From Streptomyces seoulensis (GTDB lineage Bacteria; Actinomycetota; Actinomycetes; Streptomycetales; Streptomycetaceae): a stretch of DNA of 64,000 bases. Below, one piece after another: positions 15,731 to 24,265 of the stretch. The stretch is taken from NCBI RefSeq assembly GCF_022846655.1, contig NZ_AP025667.1, forward strand, positions 6,478,275 to 6,542,274. The letters run 5' to 3'. Numbering within the stretch: position 1 is the first letter of the stretch; every line of letters begins with the position of its first letter. A program made the position numbers and the translations under genes. The notes below the pieces were generated by a model that did not search any database, was not told the origin of the DNA, and worked only from the letters and a program-made list of their open reading frames with translations.

Positions 15731-15847
15731 CGATCCAAGTTGCGGTTGTGGTTACCAAAAGGTCTTATTCCTACGGGCTGATCATCGCGGCGACACGTAG
15801 TCGGCACAAGGCCGACCGCGAGCACCGTTTTCCGAAGGAGAAAAGAC

Positions 15848-16051
15848 ATGGCCACGGGTACCGTGAAGTGGTTCAACGCCGAAAAGGGCTTCGGCTTCAT
15901 CGCGCAGGACGGCGGCGGCGCCGACGTCTTCGCCCACTACTCGAACATCGCCACCCAGGGCTTCCGTGAGCTCCAGGAGGGCCAGAAGGTGTCGTTCGAC
16001 GTCGCGCAGGGCCAGAAGGGCCCCACGGCCGAGAACATCGTTCCCGCCTGA
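15848..16051 (+). CDS. cold-shock protein (CspA family)
   Basis: 67 residues, [23 protein letters not shown]. It has both nucleic-acid-binding motifs: KGFGFI (RNP1) and VFAHYS (RNP2), and the compact five-strand OB-fold length. It binds single-stranded RNA/DNA and prevents unwanted structure. The ribosome site AAGGAGAA is optimal. It is followed by a perfect hairpin and then by a DEAD-box RNA helicase, a functional pairing for RNA unwinding at low temperature. Confidence 0.97.
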   Translation: MATGTVKWFNAEKGFGFIAQDGGGADVFAHYSNIATQGFRELQEGQKVSFDVAQGQKGPTAENIVPA

Positions 16052-16076
16052 CACACGGGATTGACGCATATTTCGT

Positions 16077-16112
16077 AGCTGGGGCCCGCACCTGAGGGTG
16101 CGGGCCCCAGCT
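16077..16112 (+). terminator. terminator after csp
   Basis: A perfect 16-bp stem (16077-16092 with 16097-16112, loop TGAG) followed closely by a TTTTT stretch. Confidence 0.9.
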
Positions 16113-16230
16113 CGCTGCATTTTTCAGGGAAATTCATCCCTGCCGCCTCAGGCTCGTTCTGGCGATTCTCCGCGCCGTGCATTCATTGCGGAATTTCCTT
16201 GGTACGCGCCCGCATCGAGGAAGGTTCCAC

Positions 16231-17667
16231 ATGAACCGCACGCGTACCGAAGGCCGCTTCACCGGCCCGTCCGCCAAGCGCTCCGGCCCCCCGCACCGTT
16301 TCCGGGGCGGCGGGCGCAGGCAGAGCGCGCCGCAGGGCGAGTTCGCACCACCGAAGACGATCACACCGGCGTTGCCCGCCGTCGAGTCGTTCGCCGATCT
16401 CGACATGCCCGCCCCGCTGCTCGCCGCCCTCGGGCACCAGGGCGTGGCCGTGCCGTTCCCCATCCAGGCGGCGACCCTGCCCAACTCCCTGGCCGGGCGG
16501 GACGTGCTCGGCCGCGGCCGTACCGGGTCGGGCAAGACCCTCGCCTTCGGGCTGGCGGTGCTGGCACGCACGGCGGGCCGGCGCGCGGAGCCCCGGCGGC
16601 CGCTGGCCCTCGTCCTCGTACCCACCCGTGAGCTCGCGCAGCAGGTCACCGACGCGCTCACCCCGTACGCCCGTGCCGTGCGGCTGCGGCTGACCACCGT
16701 GGTCGGCGGGATGCCGATCGGGCGGCAGGCGAACGCGCTGCGCAGTGGGGCGGAGGTCGTCGTGGCGACGCCGGGGCGGCTCAAGGACCTCATGGACCGG
16801 GGCGACTGCCGGCTCGACGACGTCGCCGTCACCGTCCTGGACGAGGCGGACCAGATGACCGACATGGGCTTCATGCCGCAGGTCACCGCGCTGCTCGACC
16901 AGGTGCGGCCGGGAGGCCAGCGGATGCTGTTCTCGGCCACCCTGGACCGGAACGTCGACCTGCTGGTCCGCCGCTTCCTGACCGACCCGGTGGTCCACTC
17001 CGTCGACCCCTCCGCGGGCGCCGTCACCACGATGGAACACCACGTGCTGCACGTGCTGGACGCGGACAAGAACCGCACGACCACCGAGATCGCGGCGCGG
17101 GACGGCCGGGTGATCATGTTCCTGGACACCAAGCACGCGGTGGACCGGCTGACCACGCACCTCCTCGGCAGCGGTGTCCGCGCGGCCGCCCTGCACGGCG
17201 GCAGGTCCCAGCCGCAGCGCAACCGGACCCTCGCGCAGTTCAAGAGCGGGCAGGTGACGGTGCTGGTGGCGACGAATGTCGCGGCCCGCGGCATCCACAT
17301 CGACAACCTCGACCTGGTCGTCAACGTCGATCCGCCGGCCGACCACAAGGACTATTTGCACCGGGGCGGCCGTACCGCTCGCGCGGGTGAGTCGGGCAGT
17401 GTCGTCACCCTGGTGACGCCGGGCCAACGGCGTTCGATGAGCCGGCTGATGGCCGCGGCGGGCATCAACCCGCAGATCACCGCGGTGCGTTCGGGCGAGC
17501 CGGAGCTGAACCGGATCACGGGGGCGCAGGCGCCGTCCGGTGTCCCGGTGGTCATCGCGGCGCCCGCCGCGGAGCGTCCGCGCCGTGCGGCGTCGTCCGG
17601 CTCGGGGCGGGGGCGGCGCGGCCGTCCCGCCCAGGCGCGGTCGGCGGGGGCGCGGCGCGCGGCGTGA
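16231..17667 (+). CDS. DEAD-box ATP-dependent RNA helicase
   Basis: 478 residues from ATG 16231 with a GAGGAAGG site. Helicase motifs in order: Q-motif region (PFPIQAATLP), Walker A GRTGSGKT, PTRELA, TPGR, DEAD in VLDEADQM, SAT, then the second lobe with VATNVAARGIHI and HRGGRTARAG. The C-terminal ~50 residues are basic and Gly/Arg/Ala-rich (GSGRGRRGRPAQARSAGARR), likely an RNA-binding tail. It should unwind structured RNA, with a role in cold adaptation or ribosome assembly. Downstream genes follow closely and may be co-transcribed. Confidence 0.95.
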   Translation: MNRTRTEGRFTGPSAKRSGPPHRFRGGGRRQSAPQGEFAPPKTITPALPAVESFADLDMPAPLLAALGHQGVAVPFPIQAATLPNSLAGRDVLGRGRTGSGKTLAFGLAVLARTAGRRAEPRRPLALVLVPTRELAQQVTDALTPYARAVRLRLTTVVGGMPIGRQANALRSGAEVVVATPGRLKDLMDRGDCRLDDVAVTVLDEADQMTDMGFMPQVTALLDQVRPGGQRMLFSATLDRNVDLLVRRFLTDPVVHSVDPSAGAVTTMEHHVLHVLDADKNRTTTEIAARDGRVIMFLDTKHAVDRLTTHLLGSGVRAAALHGGRSQPQRNRTLAQFKSGQVTVLVATNVAARGIHIDNLDLVVNVDPPADHKDYLHRGGRTARAGESGSVVTLVTPGQRRSMSRLMAAAGINPQITAVRSGEPELNRITGAQAPSGVPVVIAAPAAERPRRAASSGSGRGRRGRPAQARSAGARRAA

Positions 17668-17721
17668 GGTGGCTCGCAACATCGCGGCCAGGCTGTGCCA
17701 TCCATCGCCCAGGAGGTAGCT

Positions 17722-18015
17722 TTGACAGTGGTTCAGACGCCCGGACGATCCCCTTCCCTCCCCGCTCCCAGGACCGCGCTTCGGGTCCGGGACGACATGA
17801 CCGTCGAGGTGGCTCTGGCCGTCATGACGGGCGCACGGGTGGAGTACTTGCTCCTGTGCGATGGTGATGACGAGTGCACGGGTTCGGTGACCCGTTCCGA
17901 ACTGGCCCTCCACCGCGACGGCCCCCGCTACACCGACCGCGTCCGCCTGCGGGACATCCTCGTCCCCGGCCAGTCCAGCCCTTCGTGGGCCGAACCTCTT
18001 TCCTTCCGTCTGTGA
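17722..18015 (+). CDS. short CBS-domain-like protein
   Basis: 97 residues. The AGGAGGT at 17711-17717 fits a TTG start at 17722; GTG 17728 is possible. The core LRVRDDMTVEVALAVMTGARVEYLLLCDGDDECTGSVTRSEL and DRVRLRDIL resembles a single CBS half-site (ligand- or nucleotide-sensing fold), but only one repeat is present, so it would have to dimerise. It lies 54 bp after the helicase and 6 bp before the SCO5918-like gene, so it is probably part of the cold-shock operon. Confidence 0.6.
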   Translation: MTVVQTPGRSPSLPAPRTALRVRDDMTVEVALAVMTGARVEYLLLCDGDDECTGSVTRSELALHRDGPRYTDRVRLRDILVPGQSSPSWAEPLSFRL

Positions 18016-18021
18016 GGCATC

Positions 18022-18336
18022 ATGCGCTGTGTCATCGCCCGGTATCCGTTCGACCTGACCAAGGACGGGGTGATCGCCTCCATGGCGGGCATCGCGCCCG
18101 AACTCATCACCGGTGACTCCGTGACCATCGGGCGCCGCCGCTACCCCGTCAAGCAGGTCGGCGAGGTCATCACCCGCCAGGACCGCCGCGACTTCTCCGC
18201 CTTCGAGGTCAGCCGCGCCATGGCCCGCCTCGGCTTCACCTGCCACACCGCGGCCGACGCCGAGCAGGCCGCGCGTCCGGCCGCCACCAGCCCGCTCCAG
18301 GCCGCCTCGGACCTGCTCGGGGGTCCCGGCGCCTGA
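18022..18336 (+). CDS. SCO5918-family protein
   Basis: 104 residues, MRCVIARYPFDLTKDGVIASMAGIAP... then GDSVTIGRRRYPVKQVGEVITRQDRRDFSAFEVSRAMARLGFTCH. This is the conserved Streptomyces SCO5918 pattern, known as part of a csp-DEAD-helicase neighbourhood (recollection of the family). Function unknown; the small basic/aromatic N-terminal half could bind RNA (inference). It starts 6 bases after the CBS-like gene and is followed by a strong terminator. Confidence 0.75.
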   Translation: MRCVIARYPFDLTKDGVIASMAGIAPELITGDSVTIGRRRYPVKQVGEVITRQDRRDFSAFEVSRAMARLGFTCHTAADAEQAARPAATSPLQAASDLLGGPGA

Positions 18337-18360
18337 GGACGCCTTCGGCGGAGATGACGC

Positions 18361-18397
18361 GAGCAGGCCCGGACGGGGAAACCGTCCGGGCCTGCTC
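18361..18397. terminator. terminator at the end of the cold-shock cluster
   Basis: A perfect 16-bp stem (18361-18376 with 18382-18397, 5-base loop GGAAA region) between convergent genes. Confidence 0.9.
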
Positions 18398-18456
18398 GAT
18401 GTCGTACGCGGTGTCGTACGGGGGTGTCGTACGGGTGGCTACCGCCTCGGTCCTCG

Positions 18457-19503
18457 TCAGACCGCGACGTTCCCGCCCTCGTCGCGACGACGGCGCACGA
18501 CGAACACCGCGCCGACGCCGAGCGCGACCGCCGCGCCGCCCGCGAGGGCGATGACCGGGAGGGCCGAGCCGGCACCGGTCTCGGCGAGGTGGCCCTCGGG
18601 GACGATCTCGGTGTTGCCGGCGGGCTTGGTGGTGGGCAGCGGCTTGCTGCCGCCCTGCGGCTTGGGGGTGGAGTCGTCGACCGGGCCGGCGGAGGTGCCC
18701 GCGGCGAGGATGTCGAACTCGTAGAAGTCGTCGTCCGAGGCATAGACGCAGTTGCCCTCGTCGTCCGCGTACGAGCCGATGCTGATGGCGAACCCGAAGC
18801 CGGCCGGGGCCTTCTTGTCGACGGCCAGGCGCAGGTCGATGGAGAACGACTCCTTGGCCTTCACGTCGGTGTAGCCGAGGTAACCGGCGGCGTCGTCGTC
18901 CATGGCGACCGAGATGTCGTTCCAGTCGCCGGTGGACGGGTCCTGGTACTGGAGGGTGAGGTGGTCGGTGGCGTCGTCGAGCTCCTCGTCACCCACCGCC
19001 GCGGCGAAGACACCGAGGTCGACGCGCTTGTAGGAGTGGCTGCCGGAGTTCTTCACGTTCAGCTTGAAGCCGTGGAAGCCACTGCCTGCGACGATCTTCG
19101 ACGGCAGCCCGGAGAGGCTGGTGTGGAGGTCGTCGTCGATCTTCATGTCGTCGCCGTCCTCGCAGTCCTCCGGGCCCACCGGGGCGGACGCGGACGCCGA
19201 GGCGCTGGGCGACGCGGAGGTGGAGGCCGAGGAAGACGCGGCGTCCTTGACGGGCGCGGCCGAGGTGGAGCTGTCGGCGGGCGGGGTCGAGGTGTCCGCC
19301 GCGGCCGGGGTGGTGGTCTCGGCGGCGGCCGGGGTGGTGGTGACCTCGCCCTCGGGCTCCGTCTCGCCGCCCGTCGTGACCGATTCGGTGGCGGAAGGCG
19401 ACGCTGAGCCTTCCTCCGCCTGCGCGACCGAGGCCGTCATGAGGACGACCGGGGACAGGACAGCCGTCGCGGCAGCGAGGGCCAGGGAACGACGCAGCTT
19501 CAT
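18457..19503 (-). CDS. sortase-anchored cell-surface protein (LAETG)
   Basis: 348 residues from ATG 19503 with AGAGG. The signal peptide (ALAAATAVLSPVVLMTASVAQA) is followed by a Ser/Thr/Ala/Pro-rich stalk (about 30-107), then a beta-rich domain (residues ~110-270; VAGSGFHGFKLNVKNSGSHSYKRVDLGVFAA). The C-terminus has HLAETGAGSALPV, a hydrophobic helix and RRRRDEGG: a class E-type LAxTG sortase signal. The protein should be covalently attached to peptidoglycan. No sortase gene is nearby. Confidence 0.9.
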   Translation of the reverse strand: MKLRRSLALAAATAVLSPVVLMTASVAQAEEGSASPSATESVTTGGETEPEGEVTTTPAAAETTTPAAADTSTPPADSSTSAAPVKDAASSSASTSASPSASASASAPVGPEDCEDGDDMKIDDDLHTSLSGLPSKIVAGSGFHGFKLNVKNSGSHSYKRVDLGVFAAAVGDEELDDATDHLTLQYQDPSTGDWNDISVAMDDDAAGYLGYTDVKAKESFSIDLRLAVDKKAPAGFGFAISIGSYADDEGNCVYASDDDFYEFDILAAGTSAGPVDDSTPKPQGGSKPLPTTKPAGNTEIVPEGHLAETGAGSALPVIALAGGAAVALGVGAVFVVRRRRDEGGNVAV

Positions 19504-19660
19504 ACGAACCTCTGGGCAGGAAGGATCAACGTTTTCGCATAGCTGACCCACATGCGAGGAAAAGGGTTGCCCAGAAAATTTCGAAATCTCTACGAGAACT
19601 GACCGAGTTTGCCGAATATAAAGGGCTTTGCTCATCATTTCCGGGTGAGACGGGCGGGAC

Positions 19661-20533
19661 TCAAGAGGCGGACGCGGGAATCGGCACGGCCCTTCCCGTG
19701 ACCCTCACGGGGGTCTCGTGCGGGTCCACCTCGATGGTGAGGTCGCTCGGGCGGCCCATGTCCTCGCCCTGACGGAGAGTGATCGTGCTCGGGGTGGTGC
19801 CCAGGCCGAGGGTGCGCAGATAGCCGCCGAACGCCGCCGCCGCCGCGCCGGTGGCCGGGTCCTCGACGACGCCGCCCACGGGGAAGGGGTCACGTGCGTG
19901 GTAACTGCCGTCGTTCTCACGCCAGACGAGGTGCACGGTCGTCCAGCCGTGGGTGCGCATGACGGTGGCGAGGGCGTCGAAGTCGTAGGCGAGGTCGGCC
20001 AGTCGGGTGCGGGAGGCGGCGGCGAGGATCAGATGGTCGTTGCCCGCGAAGGAGACGTGGGGCGGCAGCGCCGGGTCCAGGTCGGCGGCGTCCCAGCGCA
20101 GGGCGGCGAGCGCGGCGTCCAGCTCGTCGGTGCGGGCCGGGCGGGAGCGGGTGGGGACGCTGGTGAGGGTCGCCCGTACGGTGCCGTCCCGGCCGGCCAC
20201 CGTGTCGACCCTGATCTCGCCCGCGGGGGTGTCGAAGAGGAGTTCACCGGGGCCGATGCGCTCGGCGAGCGCCACCGCGGTGGCGACCGTGGCGTGGCCG
20301 CAGAAGGCGACCTCGGCGAGGGGGCTGAAGTAGCGGACGGTGAAGCGGCGCCGGGCCTCGTCCCGCTCGGTGAGGAAGGCCGTCTCGGAGTAGCCGGTCT
20401 CGGCGGCGAGTTCGAGCATCCGCCGCCCGTCGAGGCCGGTCGCGTCGAGGACGACCCCTGCGGGGTTTCCCCCGGCGGGGTCGGGGGTGAACGCCGCGTA
20501 GCGCAGGACTTCGGTTGCCGTGGTGGGAGCCAT
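19661..20533 (-). CDS. PhzF-family isomerase/epimerase-like protein
   Basis: 290 residues from ATG 20533 (MAPTTATEVLRYAAFT). It has the PhzF N-terminal FTPDPAGGNPAGVVLDA, the catalytic Glu region ETGYSETAFL and FCGHATVATAVAL, then DPFPVGGVVEDPATGAAAAAFGGYL in the second half, which is the diaminopimelate-epimerase-like fold. PhzF acts in phenazine formation, but most homologues have unknown substrates; no phenazine genes are near. In-frame upstream starts exist (20560 and 20569) and the ribosome site at 20533 is very close (AAGGC), so the start may lie upstream. Divergent from the LysR gene. Confidence 0.85.
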   Translation of the reverse strand: MAPTTATEVLRYAAFTPDPAGGNPAGVVLDATGLDGRRMLELAAETGYSETAFLTERDEARRRFTVRYFSPLAEVAFCGHATVATAVALAERIGPGELLFDTPAGEIRVDTVAGRDGTVRATLTSVPTRSRPARTDELDAALAALRWDAADLDPALPPHVSFAGNDHLILAAASRTRLADLAYDFDALATVMRTHGWTTVHLVWRENDGSYHARDPFPVGGVVEDPATGAAAAAFGGYLRTLGLGTTPSTITLRQGEDMGRPSDLTIEVDPHETPVRVTGRAVPIPASAS

Positions 20534-20586
20534 GCCTTCATGCTGGCGCCCCCGCGTCATCAATACCAACGATTGTTTTTCATACG

Positions 20587-20609
20587 AGCCATCGGGATAT
20601 TCGATGGCT
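20587..20609. promoter_or_regulatory. LysR-type operator palindrome
   Basis: AGCCATCG, 7 bases, then CGATGGCT: a perfect 8-bp inverted repeat in the divergent promoter of the PhzF-like and LysR genes. The centre contains T-N11-A (20592 to 20604), the LysR box. It lies 16 bases before the regulator's ATG, which suggests self-repression and control of the PhzF-like gene. Confidence 0.7.
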
Positions 20610-20624
20610 GGCTAGGCTGCGGCC

Positions 20625-21530
20625 ATGGAAACCCGGCTGCTCCAGACCTTCACCACGCTGGCCAGGACGGGCAGCTTCACCTCCGCCGCGAACGAGCTGC
20701 GGCTCGCCCAGTCCACGGTGACCGTGCAGATCAAGGCCCTGGAGAAGGCGCTGGGTACGCGGCTCTTCGACCGGGTGGCCAGAGGGGCGCTGCTCACCGA
20801 GGACGGGCGGCGGCTGGTCGGCCCGGCCGAAGAGGTGCTGGAGGCGGAGTCCCGGCTGTTCGCGGCCGCCGCCGAGGAGGGGCCGGTCAGCGGGACCGTG
20901 GTCGTGGGGGCGGGCGAGACCCTGTGCTCGGCCCATCTGCCGGGCGTGATCGCCGCGTTGCGTGAACTCCACCCCGAGGTGGAGGTGCGGTTGGAGCCCC
21001 GCGGCACGTCCGCCGCGCTGGCCGGGCTGCGGTCCGGCCAACTGGACCTCGCCCTGCTGCTGGAGGAGCGCGTGGACCACGCGGACATCAGCGCCGAGCG
21101 CATCGCGGCCCAGCCGCTGGACCTGCTGTGCGCGCCGGGCCACCGCCTGGCGGGGCGCACACGGCCCGCGACCTGGCAGGAGCTGGCTCAGGAGGACTTC
21201 TTCCTGCACGAACAGGGCTGCTCCTACAGCGACCGGCTCGCCGAACAGCTCCAGGCCGTCCCCGGCGCCCACCCCCGCATGACCCGCTTCGGCAGCATCG
21301 AGGCCGCCCGCTCCTGCGTCACCGCGGGCCTCGGCCTGACGGTCCTCCCCCACGCCAACGTCGCGGCGGCCCTCCAGGACGGCCACCTCACCCTCGTCGC
21401 GGGCCCCACCCTCCCCGACGTCCCCATCCACCTGGCCCGCCACACCCGCCGCCACCCGACACGGGCGGCACGGGCGGTGGTGGGGGAGGTCGTGCGGCAT
21501 TTCGGGGCGGGGCCGGAAGAAAGGCCCTAG
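20625..21530 (+). CDS. LysR-family transcriptional regulator
   Basis: 301 residues from ATG 20625. The N-terminal helix-turn-helix is LARTGSFTSAANELRLAQSTVTVQIKALE (residues ~11-39), followed by the linker helix and a periplasmic-binding-like effector domain (VSGTVVVGAGETLCSAHLPGVIAAL, then LEEDFFLHEQGCSYSD...). It probably controls the divergent PhzF-like gene through the palindrome at 20587-20609. Its stop TAG shares CTAG with the stop of the convergent TerD-fusion gene (21527-21530). Confidence 0.93.
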   Translation: METRLLQTFTTLARTGSFTSAANELRLAQSTVTVQIKALEKALGTRLFDRVARGALLTEDGRRLVGPAEEVLEAESRLFAAAAEEGPVSGTVVVGAGETLCSAHLPGVIAALRELHPEVEVRLEPRGTSAALAGLRSGQLDLALLLEERVDHADISAERIAAQPLDLLCAPGHRLAGRTRPATWQELAQEDFFLHEQGCSYSDRLAEQLQAVPGAHPRMTRFGSIEAARSCVTAGLGLTVLPHANVAAALQDGHLTLVAGPTLPDVPIHLARHTRRHPTRAARAVVGEVVRHFGAGPEERP

Positions 21531-23512
21531 CCCGCCGCTGCCTCCGTCTCCAGGTGCGCCACCACGGTCCGGTGGAAGCGGTGCACCGCCTCGTCCACGC
21601 TGCGGATGAAGCTGGATTCGGCGTTGCCTCGGGTGCTGCCCATGGTCTTGAGCAGGGAGAGGCGGAAGCCGACCGGGGTGCCGGACTTCGGGAGCATGTC
21701 GCCGGGTTCGGGGCGGAGGCGTTCCAGGGTGCCGCGGGGGCCGCCCGTACCGCCCTCGACGAGGGTCTCCACGTGAAGATCGGCCGGGGCCTCGGCGAGG
21801 CGGCGGATGAGGCGTTTCGCCCAGGTCAGGGGGTAGCCCTGGGTGGGCGCGGGGATCTCGATCGAGGTGCGCAGGCGGCCGGTGCGCAGGTCGGCGGTGA
21901 GGGACAGCACGCCGGGGGTGCCCTCGATGCGCAACTCGGCGCCGAGGCGGCCGTCGTGGCAGAGCTGGTCGGCGAGGAGGGCGCGGCGGGCGGCCGGGTC
22001 GGTGCCGCGCCGGGAGCGCTGGACGGGCAGCACCTTGTGGCCGAGTTCGCCGCCGAGGCGCAGGCAGACCTGGCGGACGAGACGTTCCCAGCTCTCCACC
22101 ACCTCCAGGGCGCGCGAGTCTCCCTGGCAGAGCGTCTCGTCGTCGATGCCGTTGCGCACGGGGACCCAGGCGGCGCCCATGTTCTGGAAGCCGTGGCAGC
22201 CGGAGTTCTCGTGCTGGAGGTAGTGCAGCAGTTCCCGGAGCAGCCAGGCGTGCGCGGCGTCGTTCACGCCCTCGTGCTGGATCAGCATCTGCGCCTGGTG
22301 CGCGACCTCGGCCCAGGACAGGTGCCGGAGCGCCACCTTGTGCTTGCGCCGCCCGTCGATCTTGACGTCGACCAGCGGGCGGCCCTCCAGCTCGACGTCG
22401 TTCGACAGCGTGATGACGGCCTCGTAGCCCCGGCGCGCGGCGATGTCCATGTACGCCTGGACCTGCTCGTCCTTGAGGGCGTTGCCGTTGGTCTTCGTCT
22501 CGACCAGAGCCGTCCACAGCTTGCCCGCCCGCTCGACCCGGATCACCCCGTCGGGACGGCGCGGGGAGTCGCCGTGCGGCAGCGTGACCTCGGTGAACGT
22601 CTCCATCCGCCCCGCCGGCGCACCGAACGCCGCGGTAAGGCGACGGCCGAACTCCGGGATCTGCGCCATCACCGACAGCAGCACCGAGGTCGCCCGCACC
22701 TCCCGGTCGCGGTCGCTCTTGAGGGCGGACACGGGGAACAGCCGGGCCTCGCGCCAGGAGTCGTTCTCCGCCAGGGTCCGCTTGGCCACCTTCGGCAGGG
22801 TGACCTTCTTCTTGGCGGTACGGGGGCGCGCGGGGGCCTTCTTCGGTACGGCGGGTTCGGCGGCGCGGGGTGCGGGGATCCGTACGGCCTCGTCGCTGCG
22901 GGTGCCTCCCGGTGCCTGCTCCACCGCCGTGGCCGCCGCGTCCCGCGGTGCCTCTTCCGCGCCCGCGTCGTCGTCGATGTCCACGCCGAAGTCGGTGGCC
23001 AGGCCCGCGAGACCGGAGCCGTATCCCTGGCCCACCGCGCGGAACTTCCACGCGCCGTCCCGCCGGTACAGCTCGCCGAAGATGAACGCGCTCATCGGGC
23101 CCGCGTCGGCGATGGTGAAGCCGACCAGGTCCGTGCCCGAGCCGTCGGTCAGCGTCAGGCGGAGGTTCTCCAACTCACCGAAGTGGGCGCCCTCGTACCG
23201 GCTCGCCGCCACCACGATCCGCGCGACCTCGTCCGGGATCGCGGTCAGGTCGAAGCCGATCCGGTCCTGACTGCCCTCCCCCGTGGGCGTCTTGCCCAGC
23301 AACTGCACGCTGCCGTCCGGTGCGACGGGGTTGTTGTAGAAGTAGAAATCGGCGTCGCTGCGCACTTTGCCGTCGGCGTCCAGCAGCAGCACGGAGACGT
23401 CCGCGTCGCCCTCACCAGTCGGGCTCGTCCAGTCCAGGCCGACGACCACGGAATCGACGCTCTCACTCAGCGCCGCCAGCGTCGCATTGGCTCCCTTGGC
23501 CAACTCCTGCAT
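21527..23512 (-). CDS. TerD-domain protein fused to a PD-(D/E)XK nuclease-like domain
   Basis: 661 residues from ATG 23512. Residues ~1-175 are a TerD domain: VVVGLDWTSPTGEGDADVSVLLLD, FYFYNNP and QDRIGFDLTAIPDEVARIV, with acidic Ca2+-site residues in GEGDADVS and D-rich loops. A Lys/Pro/Ala linker (~200-245) follows. Then comes ETFTEVTLP (Glu308), RPDGVIRVE (Asp321), ALVETKT (Glu338-x-Lys340) and DEQVQAY, the order of motifs in PD-(D/E)XK nuclease folds. The last ~250 residues are helical and unassigned. TerD proteins act in tellurite and phage/stress resistance networks; the nuclease-like part suggests nucleic acid or DNA damage involvement (inference). It stands apart from any ter cluster. 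Confidence 0.75.
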   Translation of the reverse strand: MQELAKGANATLAALSESVDSVVVGLDWTSPTGEGDADVSVLLLDADGKVRSDADFYFYNNPVAPDGSVQLLGKTPTGEGSQDRIGFDLTAIPDEVARIVVAASRYEGAHFGELENLRLTLTDGSGTDLVGFTIADAGPMSAFIFGELYRRDGAWKFRAVGQGYGSGLAGLATDFGVDIDDDAGAEEAPRDAAATAVEQAPGGTRSDEAVRIPAPRAAEPAVPKKAPARPRTAKKKVTLPKVAKRTLAENDSWREARLFPVSALKSDRDREVRATSVLLSVMAQIPEFGRRLTAAFGAPAGRMETFTEVTLPHGDSPRRPDGVIRVERAGKLWTALVETKTNGNALKDEQVQAYMDIAARRGYEAVITLSNDVELEGRPLVDVKIDGRRKHKVALRHLSWAEVAHQAQMLIQHEGVNDAAHAWLLRELLHYLQHENSGCHGFQNMGAAWVPVRNGIDDETLCQGDSRALEVVESWERLVRQVCLRLGGELGHKVLPVQRSRRGTDPAARRALLADQLCHDGRLGAELRIEGTPGVLSLTADLRTGRLRTSIEIPAPTQGYPLTWAKRLIRRLAEAPADLHVETLVEGGTGGPRGTLERLRPEPGDMLPKSGTPVGFRLSLLKTMGSTRGNAESSFIRSVDEAVHRFHRTVVAHLETEAAAG

Positions 23513-23691
23513 GACCTCACCCCCCAATAGCGCCTGCGGGCCCGCCTCCCAGGGCATCGACCGTGTCGATGACACCAGGCGACGCGCCGCGCACTCATTG
23601 CACTAAAACGGTAATACGCCCCAGCCTTCCCCGTGCCTGTCCAGCCGAAAGAAGTCCTGCTGGCGGGGGAGTTGGGGGCACGCCTCCCGGT

Positions 23692-24265
23692 TCACAACCC
23701 CATCCCGCCCAGCCGGGCCGCCGCCTCCCCGGTGAGGGTCCTCAGGGACTCGGTGCCGTCGGTCCCGGCCCAGTGGAGGACGGTCTCCGTGGTGAGGGCG
23801 GTCAGGGCGGCTGCCGTGGCGCGGAGGGTGTGGGGGTCGGTGCGGTGGGTGCGGAGGGCCAGGTCGGTGGCCGTGGGGGAGATCAGGGGTTCCTGACGGT
23901 GCCACAGGCGGGATCTCAGGGAGGGGGTGCGGGCGACGAGGGTCAGGCGGGGCAGGGCGGCTGCGGGGGCGTCCCCGGTGTGGTGGGCGACGAGGGCGGT
24001 CAGGGTCTCCCGGATCGCCTGCTCGGGGGGGCTGGGGGAGTCCGGCGTACGGCGGGAAGGGGGGCGTGCCGTCGGGCAGCACCGCGTCCTCCTTGACCGG
24101 GAAGTAGCGGAAGAAGGTGCTCGGCGAGACGTCCGCCGCCGCGCAGATCTGCTCCACGGTGGTGCGGTCGCAGCCCTGTTCGGTGAAGAGGCGCAGGGCT
24201 TCCTGGCGCAGGAGGCCGCGGGTCCGGGCCTTCTTCCTCTCCCGCAGGCCGGGACGAGGCGTCAT
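23692..24265 (-). pseudogene. TetR-family regulator, frameshifted
   Basis: From ATG 24265 the frame reads a good TetR N-terminus: LRQEALRLFTEQGCDRTTVEQICAAADVSPSTFFRYFPVKED. After about residue 80 it becomes Pro/Arg-rich nonsense. Reading from C7 (24025-24031) in the +1 frame restores PEQAIRETLTALVAHHTG... to LRTLTGEAAARLGGMGL and TGA 23692, a normal TetR ligand domain. A single extra base in the C run would explain it. It is either a true frameshift that yields a truncated, inactive product, or a sequencing error. It lies between the TerD fusion and GT2 genes. Confidence 0.7.

Noticed and set aside
16183..18246. Long minus-strand frame over the helicase
   Set aside because: The plus-strand helicase has all motifs in order; the opposite frame is Gly/Arg/Asp-rich with no fold signal.
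21770..21785. CCACGTGAAG as another parS
   Set aside because: Only the central CACGTG and few flanking bases fit; fewer than 10 of 14 consensus bases match.
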